A DNA stretch of 64,000 nt from contig NZ_JALJWV010000001.1 of NCBI RefSeq assembly GCF_024169655.1, forward strand, positions 3,601,001 through 3,665,000, written 5' to 3'. The notes beneath the pieces are model-generated. The model was given only the letters and a program-made list of their open reading frames with translations, was not told the DNA's origin and did no database searches. Source of the DNA: Pseudomonas marginalis (GTDB lineage Bacteria; Pseudomonadota; Gammaproteobacteria; Pseudomonadales; Pseudomonadaceae). This document shows, one piece after another, positions 55,481 through 64,000 of this stretch. Made by a program: the position numbers and the translations under genes. The first letter of the stretch is position 1. Each line of letters begins with the position of its first letter.

Positions 55481-55513
55481 ATGTGCTTATTCCACCGAAT
55501 AATTTCGCTATAG
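55481..55513 (+). CDS. Candidate ten-residue leader peptide before nuoA
   Basis: ATG TGC ... TAG encodes MCLFHRIISL. GGAGG sits six bases before the ATG, a better ribosome site than that of nuoA, and a perfect 14-base palindrome lies just upstream of it. The stop is about 120 bases before nuoA. It could be a translated leader that affects nuo expression, or chance. No homologue is known to me. Confidence 0.3.
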   Translation: MCLFHRIISL

Positions 55514-55636
55514 GAATTTTACTTGCCCGGTGTTTAGCCATAAAATCACCGCGATTGATTCCGCTGCGACATATCGTCACTGCATTGTTACTTTTTCGAG
55601 CTCAGAGACCTTTGCTCTCTGTTAAGGATTACCAGC

Positions 55637-56050
55637 ATGACCGAAGCGACAGGACTCATGGCCCACAACTGGGGCTTTGCCATTTTCCTCCTCGGTGTTG
55701 TCGGCCTCTGTGCCTTCATGCTCGGCGTCTCCAGCCTACTCGGGTCAAAAGCCTGGGGCCGCAGCAAAAACGAACCGTTCGAGTCCGGCATGCTGCCCAC
55801 AGGTGGCGCCCGCTTGCGGCTCTCAGCCAAATTCTATCTGGTCGCGATGCTGTTCGTGATCTTCGATATCGAAGCCCTCTTTCTCTTTGCCTGGTCTGTG
55901 TCCGTCCGCGAAAGCGGCTGGACCGGATTCGTCGAAGCCCTCGTTTTCATAGCAATTCTGTTGGCAGGCCTTGTCTACCTATTTCGAGTGGGCGCCCTTG
56001 ATTGGGCTCCGGAAGCTCGTCGCAAGCGGCAAGCGAAGCTGAAACAATGA
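55637..56050 (+). CDS. nuoA: NADH-quinone oxidoreductase subunit A
   Basis: A 137-residue membrane subunit with three helices. [54 protein letters not shown] is the family core: the loop with ESG and the FDIEALFLF helix near the quinone site. First gene of the complex I operon; nuoB starts ten bases after its stop. Confidence 0.97.
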   Translation: MTEATGLMAHNWGFAIFLLGVVGLCAFMLGVSSLLGSKAWGRSKNEPFESGMLPTGGARLRLSAKFYLVAMLFVIFDIEALFLFAWSVSVRESGWTGFVEALVFIAILLAGLVYLFRVGALDWAPEARRKRQAKLKQ

Positions 56051-56060
56051 GGCTTTGGCG

Positions 56061-56735
56061 ATGCAATACAATCTCACCAGGATCGACCCGGATGCTCCTA
56101 ACGAGCAGTACCCCATCGGCGAACGGGAAACCGTTTCCGATCCGTTAGAAGACCAAGTCCACAAAAACATCTACATGGGCAAGCTGGAAGACGTGCTGAG
56201 CGGCGCGGTCAACTGGGGGCGTAAAAACTCCCTGTGGCCGTACAACTTCGGTCTGTCCTGCTGCTACGTGGAAATGACCACCGCCTTCACGGCGCCCCAC
56301 GACATCGCGCGCTTTGGCGCCGAAGTGATCCGGGCCTCGCCGCGTCAGGCGGATTTCATGGTTATCGCCGGAACCTGCTTTATCAAGATGGCGCCGATCA
56401 TTCAGCGTCTCTACGAGCAAATGCTCGAGCCAAAGTGGGTTATCTCCATGGGTTCGTGCGCCAACTCCGGTGGCATGTACGACATCTATTCCGTTGTTCA
56501 GGGGGTGGACAAGTTCCTGCCCGTGGACGTCTACGTGCCTGGCTGCCCGCCCCGCCCTGAAGCATTTTTGCAAGGCTTGATGCTGTTGCAGGAATCGATT
56601 GGCAAGGAGCGTCGCCCACTTTCCTGGGTTGTCGGAGATCAAGGCGTTTACCGCGCCGAGATGCCGTCACAAAAGGAACAGCGCCGCGAACAGCGTATTC
56701 AGGTCACCAACCTGCGCAGCCCCGACGAAGTCTGA
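56061..56735 (+). CDS. nuoB: NADH-quinone oxidoreductase subunit B
   Basis: A 224-residue peripheral subunit holding cluster N2, the last before quinone. Cluster ligands are the adjacent Cys pair in [14 protein letters not shown] (about 67-68), Cys in [13 protein letters not shown] and Cys in [15 protein letters not shown]. The ATG at 56061 is used; a TTG two codons earlier is possible. 72 bases separate it from nuoCD. Confidence 0.97.
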   Translation: MQYNLTRIDPDAPNEQYPIGERETVSDPLEDQVHKNIYMGKLEDVLSGAVNWGRKNSLWPYNFGLSCCYVEMTTAFTAPHDIARFGAEVIRASPRQADFMVIAGTCFIKMAPIIQRLYEQMLEPKWVISMGSCANSGGMYDIYSVVQGVDKFLPVDVYVPGCPPRPEAFLQGLMLLQESIGKERRPLSWVVGDQGVYRAEMPSQKEQRREQRIQVTNLRSPDEV

Positions 56736-56807
56736 TCCAGAGCCGCTTCTTTTATAGAACGAAAACCTGGCTTCATTCTTTACGTTGACCGAAAGCGATA
56801 AAAAACC

Positions 56808-58592
56808 ATGACTACAGGCAGTGCTCTGTACATCCCGCCTTATAAGGCAGACGACCAGGATGTGGTCGTCGAACTCAATAACCGTTTTGGCCCTGACGCC
56901 TTCACCGCCCAGGCCACACGTACCGGTATGCCGGTGCTGTGGGTGGCGCGTGCCAGGCTCGTCGAAGTCCTGACCTTCCTGCGCAACCTGCCCAAGCCAT
57001 ACGTCATGCTCTATGACCTGCATGGCGTGGACGAGCGCCTGCGCACCAAGCGCCAGGGACTGCCGAGCGGCGCCGATTTCACCGTGTTCTACCACCTGAT
57101 GTCGCTGGAACGTAACAGCGACGTGATGATCAAGGTCGCCCTGTCCGAGAGCGATCTGAGCGTGCCGACCGTGACCGGTATCTGGCCAAACGCCAACTGG
57201 TACGAGCGCGAAGTGTGGGACATGTTCGGCATCGACTTCCCAGGCCACCCGCACCTGTCGCGCATCATGATGCCGCCGACCTGGGAAGGTCACCCGCTGC
57301 GCAAGGACTTCCCTGCCCGCGCCACCGAATTCGATCCGTTCAGCCTGACGCTTGCCAAGCAGCAGCTTGAAGAAGAAGCCGCGCGCTTCCGTCCGGAAGA
57401 CTGGGGCATGAAGCGTTCCGGCACCAACGAGGACTACATGTTCCTCAACCTGGGCCCGAACCACCCTTCAGCGCACGGTGCCTTCCGCATCATCCTGCAA
57501 CTGGACGGCGAAGAAATCGTCGACTGCGTGCCAGACGTCGGTTACCACCACCGTGGTGCCGAGAAGATGGCCGAGCGCCAGTCCTGGCACAGCTTCATCC
57601 CGTACACCGACCGTATCGACTACCTCGGCGGCGTGATGAACAACCTGCCTTACGTGCTCTCGGTCGAGAAGCTGGCCGGCATCAAGGTACCGGACCGCGT
57701 CGATACCATCCGCATCATGATGGCCGAGTTCTTCCGGATCACCAGCCACCTGCTGTTCCTGGGTACCTATATCCAGGACGTCGGCGCCATGACCCCGGTG
57801 TTCTTCACCTTCACCGACCGTCAGCGCGCCTACAAGGTCATCGAAGCCGTCACCGGTTTCCGCCTGCACCCGGCCTGGTACCGCATCGGCGGTGTGGCCC
57901 ATGACCTGCCCAATGGTTGGGAGCGTCTGGTCAAGGAATTCATCGACTGGATGCCCAAGCGTCTGGACGAGTACCAGAAAGCCGCCCTGGACAACAGCAT
58001 CCTCAAGGGCCGCACCATCGGCGTCGCGGCCTACAACACCAAAGAGGCCCTGGAATGGGGCGTCACCGGTGCAGGCTTGCGTTCCACCGGTTGCGATTTC
58101 GACCTGCGTAAAGCGCGCCCGTACTCCGGCTACGAGAACTTCGAATTCGAAGTCCCGCTGGCGGCCAACGGCGATGCCTACGACCGTTGCATCGTGCGCG
58201 TCGAAGAAATGCGCCAGAGCCTGAAAATCATCGAGCAGTGCATGCGCAACATGCCGGCCGGCCCGTACAAGGCGGATCACCCGCTGACCACGCCGCCGCC
58301 GAAAGAGCGCACGCTGCAGCACATCGAAACCCTGATCACGCACTTCCTGCAAGTTTCGTGGGGCCCGGTCATGCCGGCCAACGAATCCTTCCAGATGATC
58401 GAAGCGACCAAGGGTATCAACAGTTATTACCTGACGAGCGATGGCGGCACCATGAGCTACCGCACCCGGATTCGTACTCCAAGCTTCCCGCACTTGCAGC
58501 AGATCCCTTCGGTGATCAAAGGCGAGATGGTCGCGGACTTGATTGCGTACCTGGGTAGTATCGATTTCGTTATGGCCGACGTGGACCGCTAA
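56808..58592 (+). CDS. nuoCD: Fused NADH-quinone oxidoreductase subunit C/D
   Basis: A 594-residue fusion, as in many gamma-proteobacteria. The NuoC part (about 1-185) contains [31 protein letters not shown]. The NuoD part (about 205-594) begins [63 protein letters not shown], related to the large subunit of NiFe hydrogenases, and forms the quinone pocket with NuoB. nuoE follows after two bases. Confidence 0.98.
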   Translation: MTTGSALYIPPYKADDQDVVVELNNRFGPDAFTAQATRTGMPVLWVARARLVEVLTFLRNLPKPYVMLYDLHGVDERLRTKRQGLPSGADFTVFYHLMSLERNSDVMIKVALSESDLSVPTVTGIWPNANWYEREVWDMFGIDFPGHPHLSRIMMPPTWEGHPLRKDFPARATEFDPFSLTLAKQQLEEEAARFRPEDWGMKRSGTNEDYMFLNLGPNHPSAHGAFRIILQLDGEEIVDCVPDVGYHHRGAEKMAERQSWHSFIPYTDRIDYLGGVMNNLPYVLSVEKLAGIKVPDRVDTIRIMMAEFFRITSHLLFLGTYIQDVGAMTPVFFTFTDRQRAYKVIEAVTGFRLHPAWYRIGGVAHDLPNGWERLVKEFIDWMPKRLDEYQKAALDNSILKGRTIGVAAYNTKEALEWGVTGAGLRSTGCDFDLRKARPYSGYENFEFEVPLAANGDAYDRCIVRVEEMRQSLKIIEQCMRNMPAGPYKADHPLTTPPPKERTLQHIETLITHFLQVSWGPVMPANESFQMIEATKGINSYYLTSDGGTMSYRTRIRTPSFPHLQQIPSVIKGEMVADLIAYLGSIDFVMADVDR

Positions 58593-58594
58593 GC

Positions 58595-59092
58595 ATGAAT
58601 AACACGCTTATCCAGACAGACCGTTTCACCTTGAGTGAAACCGAGCGCTCGGCCATCGAGCACGAGCTCCATCACTATGAAGACCCGCGCGCGGCGTCGA
58701 TCGAAGCCTTGAAGATCGTCCAGAAGGAACGTGGCTGGGTGCCGGACGGCGCCCTCTACGCCATCGGCGAGATCCTCGGCATCCCCGCCAGCGATGTTGA
58801 AGGCGTGGCCACGTTCTACAGCCAGATCTTCCGCCAGCCCGTGGGCCGCCACATCATTCGCGTTTGCGACAGCATGGTCTGCTACATCGGTGGTCACGAG
58901 TCGGTGGTCAGCGAGATCCAGAACAAGCTGGGCATCGGCCTCGGCCAAACCACCCCGGACGGCCGCTTCACGCTGCTGCCGGTGTGCTGCCTGGGCAACT
59001 GCGACAAGGCGCCGGCGTTGATGATCGACGACGACACATTCGGTGACGTGCAGCCTGCTGGCGTGACCCAATTGCTCGAGGGCTACCCATGA
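58595..59092 (+). CDS. nuoE: NADH-quinone oxidoreductase subunit E
   Basis: A 165-residue subunit with the 2Fe-2S cluster N1a. Ligands are Cys in [12 protein letters not shown] (about 90 and 95) and [17 protein letters not shown] (about 131 and 135). It pairs with NuoF at the NADH-oxidising tip. It overlaps nuoF by four bases. Confidence 0.97.
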   Translation: MNNTLIQTDRFTLSETERSAIEHELHHYEDPRAASIEALKIVQKERGWVPDGALYAIGEILGIPASDVEGVATFYSQIFRQPVGRHIIRVCDSMVCYIGGHESVVSEIQNKLGIGLGQTTPDGRFTLLPVCCLGNCDKAPALMIDDDTFGDVQPAGVTQLLEGYP

Positions 59093-60444
59093 CCCTGACT
59101 TCCTTCGGCCCGGCCAACCGCATCAAGCGGTCGCCCGAGACTCACCCGCTGACCTGGCGCCTGCGTGACGATGCCGAGCCCGTATGGCTCGAGGAGTACC
59201 AGGCCAAGAACGGTTACGCGGCTGCGCGCAAAGCGTTTGCCGACATGGCTCAGGACGATATCGTCCAGACCGTGAAGGACGCCGGCCTCAAGGGCCGCGG
59301 CGGTGCAGGCTTCCCCACTGGCGTGAAGTGGGGCCTGATGCCCAAAGACGAATCCATCAACATCCGCTACCTGCTGTGCAACGCGGATGAAATGGAGCCG
59401 AACACCTGGAAAGACCGCATGCTGATGGAGCAACTGCCCCATCTGCTGATCGAAGGCATGCTGATCAGCGCCCGCGCGCTGAAAACCTACCGTGGCTACA
59501 TCTTCCTGCGTGGCGAATACACCACCGCCGCCAAGAACCTCAACCGTGCGGTACAAGAAGCCAAGGCTGCAGGCCTGCTGGGCAAGAACATCCTCGGTTC
59601 GGGTTTCGACTTCGAACTGTTCGTACACACCGGCGCCGGGCGTTATATCTGCGGTGAAGAAACCGCACTGATCAACTCCCTCGAAGGCCGCCGCGCCAAC
59701 CCGCGTTCCAAGCCGCCCTTCCCTGCCGCCGTTGGCGTGTGGGGCAAGCCGACTTGCGTGAACAACGTCGAAACCCTGTGCAACGTGCCGGCGATCATTG
59801 CCGACGGCGTGGACTGGTACAAATCGTTGGCCCGCGAAGGCAGTGAAGACATGGGCACCAAGCTCATGGGCTTCTCCGGCAAGGTCAAGAACCCTGGCCT
59901 GTGGGAACTGCCATTCGGCGTGACCGCGCGCGAGCTGTTCGAGGACTACGCCGGCGGCATGCGCGACGGCTACACCCTCAAGGCCTGGCAGCCAGGCGGC
60001 GCCGGCACCGGCTTCCTGCTCCCCGAGCACCTCGACGCACAGATGTATGCCGGCGGCATCGGCAAGGTCGGCACCCGGATGGGTACTGGCCTGGCGATGG
60101 CGGTGGACAACACCGTGAACATGGTCTCGCTGCTGCGCAACATGGAGCAGTTCTTTGCCCGTGAATCCTGCGGTTTCTGCACCCCGTGCCGCGACGGTCT
60201 GCCGTGGAGCGTCAAGCTGCTGATGGCCCTGGAAAAAGGCGAAGGCCGCGAGGGTGACATCGAAACCCTGCTGGGGCTGGTCGGTTTCCTCGGCCCAGGC
60301 AAGACCTTCTGTGCTCACGCACCGGGCGCCGTGGAGCCATTGGGCAGCGCAATCAAATATTTCCGCTCGGAGTTCGAAGCCGGCATCGCGCCTACCAGCG
60401 CCGCCGTCCCGCCTCTGGCGAGGCCGATCGTAGTCGGCGCGTAA
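59089..60444 (+). CDS. nuoF: NADH-quinone oxidoreductase subunit F
   Basis: A 451-residue subunit where NADH binds and reduces [23 protein letters not shown] near 65-84 binds [32 protein letters not shown] near 181-205 is the FMN segment, and [15 protein letters not shown] near 360 supplies Cys for cluster N3. Its start is coupled to nuoE. A 135-base gap with hairpins separates it from nuoG. Confidence 0.98.
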   Translation: MTLTSFGPANRIKRSPETHPLTWRLRDDAEPVWLEEYQAKNGYAAARKAFADMAQDDIVQTVKDAGLKGRGGAGFPTGVKWGLMPKDESINIRYLLCNADEMEPNTWKDRMLMEQLPHLLIEGMLISARALKTYRGYIFLRGEYTTAAKNLNRAVQEAKAAGLLGKNILGSGFDFELFVHTGAGRYICGEETALINSLEGRRANPRSKPPFPAAVGVWGKPTCVNNVETLCNVPAIIADGVDWYKSLAREGSEDMGTKLMGFSGKVKNPGLWELPFGVTARELFEDYAGGMRDGYTLKAWQPGGAGTGFLLPEHLDAQMYAGGIGKVGTRMGTGLAMAVDNTVNMVSLLRNMEQFFARESCGFCTPCRDGLPWSVKLLMALEKGEGREGDIETLLGLVGFLGPGKTFCAHAPGAVEPLGSAIKYFRSEFEAGIAPTSAAVPPLARPIVVGA

Positions 60445-60453
60445 CGCTTAAAC

Positions 60454-60479
60454 AGGCGAAGGGTCCGTGCCCCTCGCCT
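60454..60479 (+). other. Hairpin in the nuoF-nuoG gap
   Basis: AGGCGAAGGG pairs with CCCCTCGCCT (one mismatch) around TCCGTG, ten bases after the nuoF stop. No T-run follows, so it is not a clear terminator; it may stabilise the upstream message. A second small stem, GCCCG-CTGACAA-CGGGC, lies at 60544-60560 just before nuoG. Confidence 0.45.
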
Positions 60480-60579
60480 CGTCATGTGCTGACGCCGTCA
60501 AGGCTGTGTTGATGCACATGAATAACAAGATTCCATTAGCCACGCCCGCTGACAACGGGCCAACGAAGATCTTTGAACC

Positions 60580-63294
60580 ATGGCCACTATCCACGTAGAC
60601 GGCAAAGCGCTCGAAGTCGATGGGGCGGACAACCTGTTACAGGCGTGTCTGTCACTAGGCCTCGACATCCCTTATTTCTGCTGGCACCCCGCGCTTGGTA
60701 GCGTCGGTGCCTGTCGCCAGTGTGCGGTCAAGCAGTACACCGACGAAAACGACACCCGTGGTCGCATCGTCATGTCCTGCATGACCCCAGCCACCGACAA
60801 CACCTGGATCTCCATCGACGATGAAGAATCCAAGGCGTTCCGCGCCAGTGTCGTCGAATGGCTGATGACCAACCACCCGCACGACTGCCCGGTCTGTGAG
60901 GAAGGCGGTCACTGCCACCTGCAAGACATGACGGTGATGACCGGCCACAACGAGCGCCGCTATCGCTTCACCAAGCGCACCCACCAGAACCAGGAACTGG
61001 GCCCGTTCATTTCCCACGAAATGAACCGCTGCATCGCCTGCTACCGCTGCGTGCGCTTCTATAAAGACTACGCCGGCGGCACCGACCTCGGCGTATTCGG
61101 CGCCCACGACAACGTGTACTTCGGTCGCGTTGAAGACGGCGTACTGGAAAGCGAGTTCTCCGGCAACCTCACCGAGGTCTGCCCGACCGGCGTGTTCACC
61201 GACAAGACTCACTCCGAACGCTACAACCGCAAGTGGGACATGCAGTTCGCACCGAGCATCTGCCATGGCTGCTCCAGCGGTTGCAACATCTCCCCGGGCG
61301 AGCGCTACGGCGAACTGCGTCGCATCGAAAACCGCTTCAACGGTTCGGTCAACCAGTACTTCCTGTGCGACCGTGGCCGTTTCGGCTATGGCTATGTCAA
61401 CCGCGAAGACCGCCCACGTCAGCCACTGCTGGCCGGCGGCGCGAAGCTGAACACCGACGAAGCCCTGGATAAAGCCGCCGACCTGCTGCGCGGTCGCAAC
61501 ATCGTCGGCATCGGTTCGCCACGCGCCAGCCTCGAAAGCAACTACGCGTTGCGCGAACTGGTCGGCGCCGAGCACTTCTACTGCGGTATCGAAGCCGCTG
61601 AACTGGAGCGCATCCGCCTGGTCCTGCAAGTGCTGAACGACAGCCCGCTGCCCGTGCCGAACATGCGCGACATCGAAGACCACGATGCAATCTTCGTGCT
61701 CGGCGAAGACCTGACCCAGACCGCCGCGCGTATGGCTCTGTCGCTGCGCCAGTCGGTCAAAGGCAAGGCCGAAGCCATGGCCGACGCCATGCGCGTACAG
61801 CCTTGGCTCGACGCCGCGGTGAAAAACATCGGCCAGCACGCGCTGAACCCGCTGTTTATCGCCAGCCTGGCCGAAACCAAGCTCGACGACATCGCCGAAG
61901 AATGCGTACACGCAGCGCCAGATGACCTGGCCCGCCTCGGTTTCGCCGTGGCCCATGCCCTTGACGCCAGCGCGCCTGCCGTTGAAGGCCTGGACGCTGA
62001 AGCCGTGGCACTCGCCCAGCGCATCGCCGACGCCCTGCTGGCGGCCAAGCGCCCACTGATCATCGCCGGCACCTCGCTGGGTTCCAAGGCGCTGATCGAA
62101 GCGGCGGCCAACATCGCCAAGGCTTTGAAGCTGCGCGAGAAGAACGGTTCCATCAGCCTGATCGTGCCGGAAGCCAACAGCCTCGGCCTGGCCATGCTCG
62201 GTGGCGACTCCGTCGACAGCGCCCTGCAAGCCGTGATCGACGGCAAAGCCGACGCCCTGGTAGTGCTGGAAAACGACCTGTACACCCGCACGGATTCGGC
62301 CAAGGTCGACGCCGCGCTGAACGCTGCCAAAGTGCTGATCGTCGCCGACCACCAGAAGACCGCTACCAGCGAGCGTGCCGACCTGGTCTTGCCGGCCGCG
62401 ACCTTCGCTGAAGGCGACGGCACCCTGGTCAGCCAGGAAGGCCGCGCCCAGCGCTTCTTCCAGGTGTTCGATCCGAAGTACATGGACGCCAGCATCCTGG
62501 TTCACGAAGGCTGGCGCTGGCTGCATGCCCTGCGCTCGACTCTGCTCAATCAGCCGATCGACTGGACCCAACTCGACCACGTCACCGCAGCCGTCGCGGC
62601 GAGCGCCCCGCAACTGGCGCGCATCGTTGACGCTGCACCGTCCGCCGCGTTCCGCATCAAGGGCATGAAACTCGCCCGTGAGCCGCTGCGTTACTCCGGT
62701 CGTACCGCCATGCGCGCTGACATCAGCGTGCATGAACCGCGTACTCCGCAAGACAACGACACCGCGTTCGCCTTCTCCATGGAAGGTTACTCGGGTTCGG
62801 TCGAGCCACGTCAGCAGGTGCCATTTGCCTGGTCGCCGGGCTGGAACTCGCCGCAGGCCTGGAACAAGTTCCAGGACGAAGTCGGTGGTCATATCCGCGC
62901 TGGCGACCCGGGCACCCGCCTGATCGAACCCCAGGGCGACGCGTTGAACTGGTTCGCCGCCGTACCGCGGCCGTTCAACCCGGCCCAGGGCACCTGGCAG
63001 GTTGTGCCGTTCTTCCACCTGTTCGGCAGCGACGAGACCTCGTCCAAAGCCGCACCGGTTCAAGAACGCATCCCGGCGGCCTACGTGTCCCTGGCCAAGT
63101 CCGAAGCCGACCGTCTCGGCGTCAACGATGGTGCCCTGCTCAGCCTGAATGTCGCTGGCAAGACCCTGCGTCTGCCGCTGCGCATCAACGACGAGTTGGG
63201 TGCCGGCCTGGTTGCACTGCCAAAAGGCATCGCTGGTATTCCACCGTCGATCTTTGGCCAAACCGTTGACGGTCTGCAGGAGGCAGCGCAATGA
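60580..63294 (+). CDS. nuoG: NADH-quinone oxidoreductase subunit G
   Basis: A 904-residue iron-sulfur subunit. The N-terminal 2Fe-2S domain holds N1b ([20 protein letters not shown]), the NuoG-specific region [17 protein letters not shown] holds the His-Cys cluster N5, [16 protein letters not shown] and TEVCPTG hold N6b-like ligands, and [14 protein letters not shown] with a later [11 protein letters not shown] provides N7, found only in some bacteria including E. coli. The rest is a molybdopterin-oxidoreductase-like fold without cofactor residues. It overlaps nuoH by four bases. Confidence 0.97.
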   Translation: MATIHVDGKALEVDGADNLLQACLSLGLDIPYFCWHPALGSVGACRQCAVKQYTDENDTRGRIVMSCMTPATDNTWISIDDEESKAFRASVVEWLMTNHPHDCPVCEEGGHCHLQDMTVMTGHNERRYRFTKRTHQNQELGPFISHEMNRCIACYRCVRFYKDYAGGTDLGVFGAHDNVYFGRVEDGVLESEFSGNLTEVCPTGVFTDKTHSERYNRKWDMQFAPSICHGCSSGCNISPGERYGELRRIENRFNGSVNQYFLCDRGRFGYGYVNREDRPRQPLLAGGAKLNTDEALDKAADLLRGRNIVGIGSPRASLESNYALRELVGAEHFYCGIEAAELERIRLVLQVLNDSPLPVPNMRDIEDHDAIFVLGEDLTQTAARMALSLRQSVKGKAEAMADAMRVQPWLDAAVKNIGQHALNPLFIASLAETKLDDIAEECVHAAPDDLARLGFAVAHALDASAPAVEGLDAEAVALAQRIADALLAAKRPLIIAGTSLGSKALIEAAANIAKALKLREKNGSISLIVPEANSLGLAMLGGDSVDSALQAVIDGKADALVVLENDLYTRTDSAKVDAALNAAKVLIVADHQKTATSERADLVLPAATFAEGDGTLVSQEGRAQRFFQVFDPKYMDASILVHEGWRWLHALRSTLLNQPIDWTQLDHVTAAVAASAPQLARIVDAAPSAAFRIKGMKLAREPLRYSGRTAMRADISVHEPRTPQDNDTAFAFSMEGYSGSVEPRQQVPFAWSPGWNSPQAWNKFQDEVGGHIRAGDPGTRLIEPQGDALNWFAAVPRPFNPAQGTWQVVPFFHLFGSDETSSKAAPVQERIPAAYVSLAKSEADRLGVNDGALLSLNVAGKTLRLPLRINDELGAGLVALPKGIAGIPPSIFGQTVDGLQEAAQ

Positions 63295-64000
63295 CCTGGT
63301 TCACCCCTGAAGTCATCGATGTGATCATTGCGGTCGTCAAGGCCATCGTGATCCTGTTGGCCGTGGTCGTGGCGGGCGCTTTGCTCAGCTTCGTCGAACG
63401 TCGCCTGCTGGGCTGGTGGCAGGACCGTTACGGTCCGAACCGCGTTGGCCCGTTCGGCATGTTCCAGATCGCTGCCGACATGCTGAAAATGTTCTTCAAG
63501 GAAGACTGGACGCCACCGTTTGCCGACAAGGTGATCTTCACCCTGGCACCGGTCGTGGCCATGAGCGCCTTGCTGATCGCCTTCTCGATCATCCCGATCA
63601 CCCCGACCTGGGGCGTGGCGGACCTGAACATCGGCTTGCTGTTCTTCTTCGCCATGGCCGGCTTGTCGGTCTACGCGGTACTGTTCGCCGGTTGGGCCAG
63701 TAACAACAAGTTCGCCCTGCTGGGCAGCTTGCGGGCCTCGGCCCAGACCGTGTCCTACGAAGTGTTCATGGGCCTCGCGCTGATGGGCATCGTGGTGCAG
63801 GTCGGCTCGTTCAACATGCGCGACATCGTCGAGTACCAGGCGCAGAACCTGTGGTTCATCATTCCGCAGTTCTTTGGCTTCTGCACGTTCTTCATCGCTG
63901 GCGTCGCCGTGACTCACCGTCACCCGTTCGACCAGCCGGAAGCGGAACAGGAACTGGCCGACGGTTACCACATTGAATATGCCGGCATGAAGTGGGGCAT
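63291..64000 (+). CDS. nuoH: NADH-quinone oxidoreductase subunit H (partial)
   Basis: The first 236 codons of a membrane subunit usually about 325-335 residues long; the gene runs off the window. [72 protein letters not shown] carries the first helix and the quinone-channel loop ([19 protein letters not shown]). [24 protein letters not shown] near the end is the acidic loop 3. Coupled to nuoG by ATGA. Confidence 0.97.
   Translation, partial: MTWFTPEVIDVIIAVVKAIVILLAVVVAGALLSFVERRLLGWWQDRYGPNRVGPFGMFQIAADMLKMFFKEDWTPPFADKVIFTLAPVVAMSALLIAFSIIPITPTWGVADLNIGLLFFFAMAGLSVYAVLFAGWASNNKFALLGSLRASAQTVSYEVFMGLALMGIVVQVGSFNMRDIVEYQAQNLWFIIPQFFGFCTFFIAGVAVTHRHPFDQPEAEQELADGYHIEYAGMKWG

Larger units (their letters stand above)
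55198..55636 (+). promoter_or_regulatory. nuo operon leader region
   Basis: 439 bases before nuoA, AT-rich in the first part. It contains a weak Fur-like site (55363-55381), a perfect 14-base palindrome AGGGCTGCAGCCCT (55454-55467), and a ten-codon open frame with a strong ribosome site (55481-55513). The nuoA ribosome site is TTAAGGATT at 55621-55629. No promoter could be set with confidence. Confidence 0.5.

Noticed and set aside
60655..63291. 878-codon open frame opposite nuoG
   Set aside because: It lies wholly antisense to a certain gene, has no ribosome site or known motif, and is explained by GC-rich third positions. The same applies to long antisense frames over idh (44399-46453), gacS (14730-16238) and cysG-serS (29227-31977).

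Overview
The window is a stretch of core chromosome from a Pseudomonas of the fluorescens group. This is inferred from gene order: gacS-ldhA, tusDCBE, cysG-serS-crcB-rarA-lolA-ftsK, aat-bpt-infA-clpA-clpS-cspD-icd-idh-nudix-mnmA-hflD-purB, and aceA followed by nuoA-nuoH. It is supported by the fused nuoCD gene, the GC-rich codon use, and about ten REP/REPIN repeats of the GTGGGAGGGGGCTTGCCCC type typical of fluorescent pseudomonads. No database search was run; all family names come from reading the proteins.

Layout. Positions 1-3.6 kb hold the decayed end of a prophage. It contains a truncated YqaJ-type nuclease, two small exported-protein genes on the minus strand, an NdpA-like nucleoid protein with its middle deleted, a truncated cytosine methyltransferase, and an apparently intact tyrosine integrase facing the 3' end of tRNA-Ser(UGA), the likely attachment site. 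Positions 3.8-14 kb carry yccA, then a minus-strand cell-envelope cluster (comEC, exbB, exbD, lpxK, a Trm112-like gene, kdsB, a low-molecular-weight phosphatase, murB), a DUF2062 gene and a two-component pair. Positions 14.4-29.2 kb carry gacS, ldhA, small lipoproteins, arsC-wrbA, a divergent glycosylase, ttcA, sprT, a CoA-transferase/racemase, tusDCBE with a TrpD2-like gene, and a glutathionyl-hydroquinone reductase.

Positions 29.3-36.8 kb are a tight minus-strand operon-like run from ftsK to cysG. Positions 37.3-42 kb gather the N-degron machinery: Aat and Bpt make destabilising N-termini, ClpS recognises them, and ClpA unfolds the substrate. Positions 42.2-55 kb contain cspD, two divergent isocitrate dehydrogenases, a Nudix hydrolase, mnmA-hflD, purB, the ribosomal oxygenase roxA, a GNAT gene, a lone secretin-type domain protein and isocitrate lyase (aceA). 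Positions 55.6-64 kb are the start of the complex I operon, nuoA to a partial nuoH, cut by the window edge.

Functional links. TusDCBE supplies the sulfur that MnmA puts on tRNA wobble uridine, while TtcA thiolates cytidine 32. Icd, Idh and AceA compete for isocitrate at the TCA/glyoxylate branch. REP pairs sit mainly between convergent genes or just after terminators. The most curious non-coding signals are the nuo leader (a perfect palindrome, a strong ribosome site and a ten-codon open frame), the 490-base aceA leader, and a palindrome overlapping the -10 of the Yip1-family gene. I did not find a clearly new multi-gene system.
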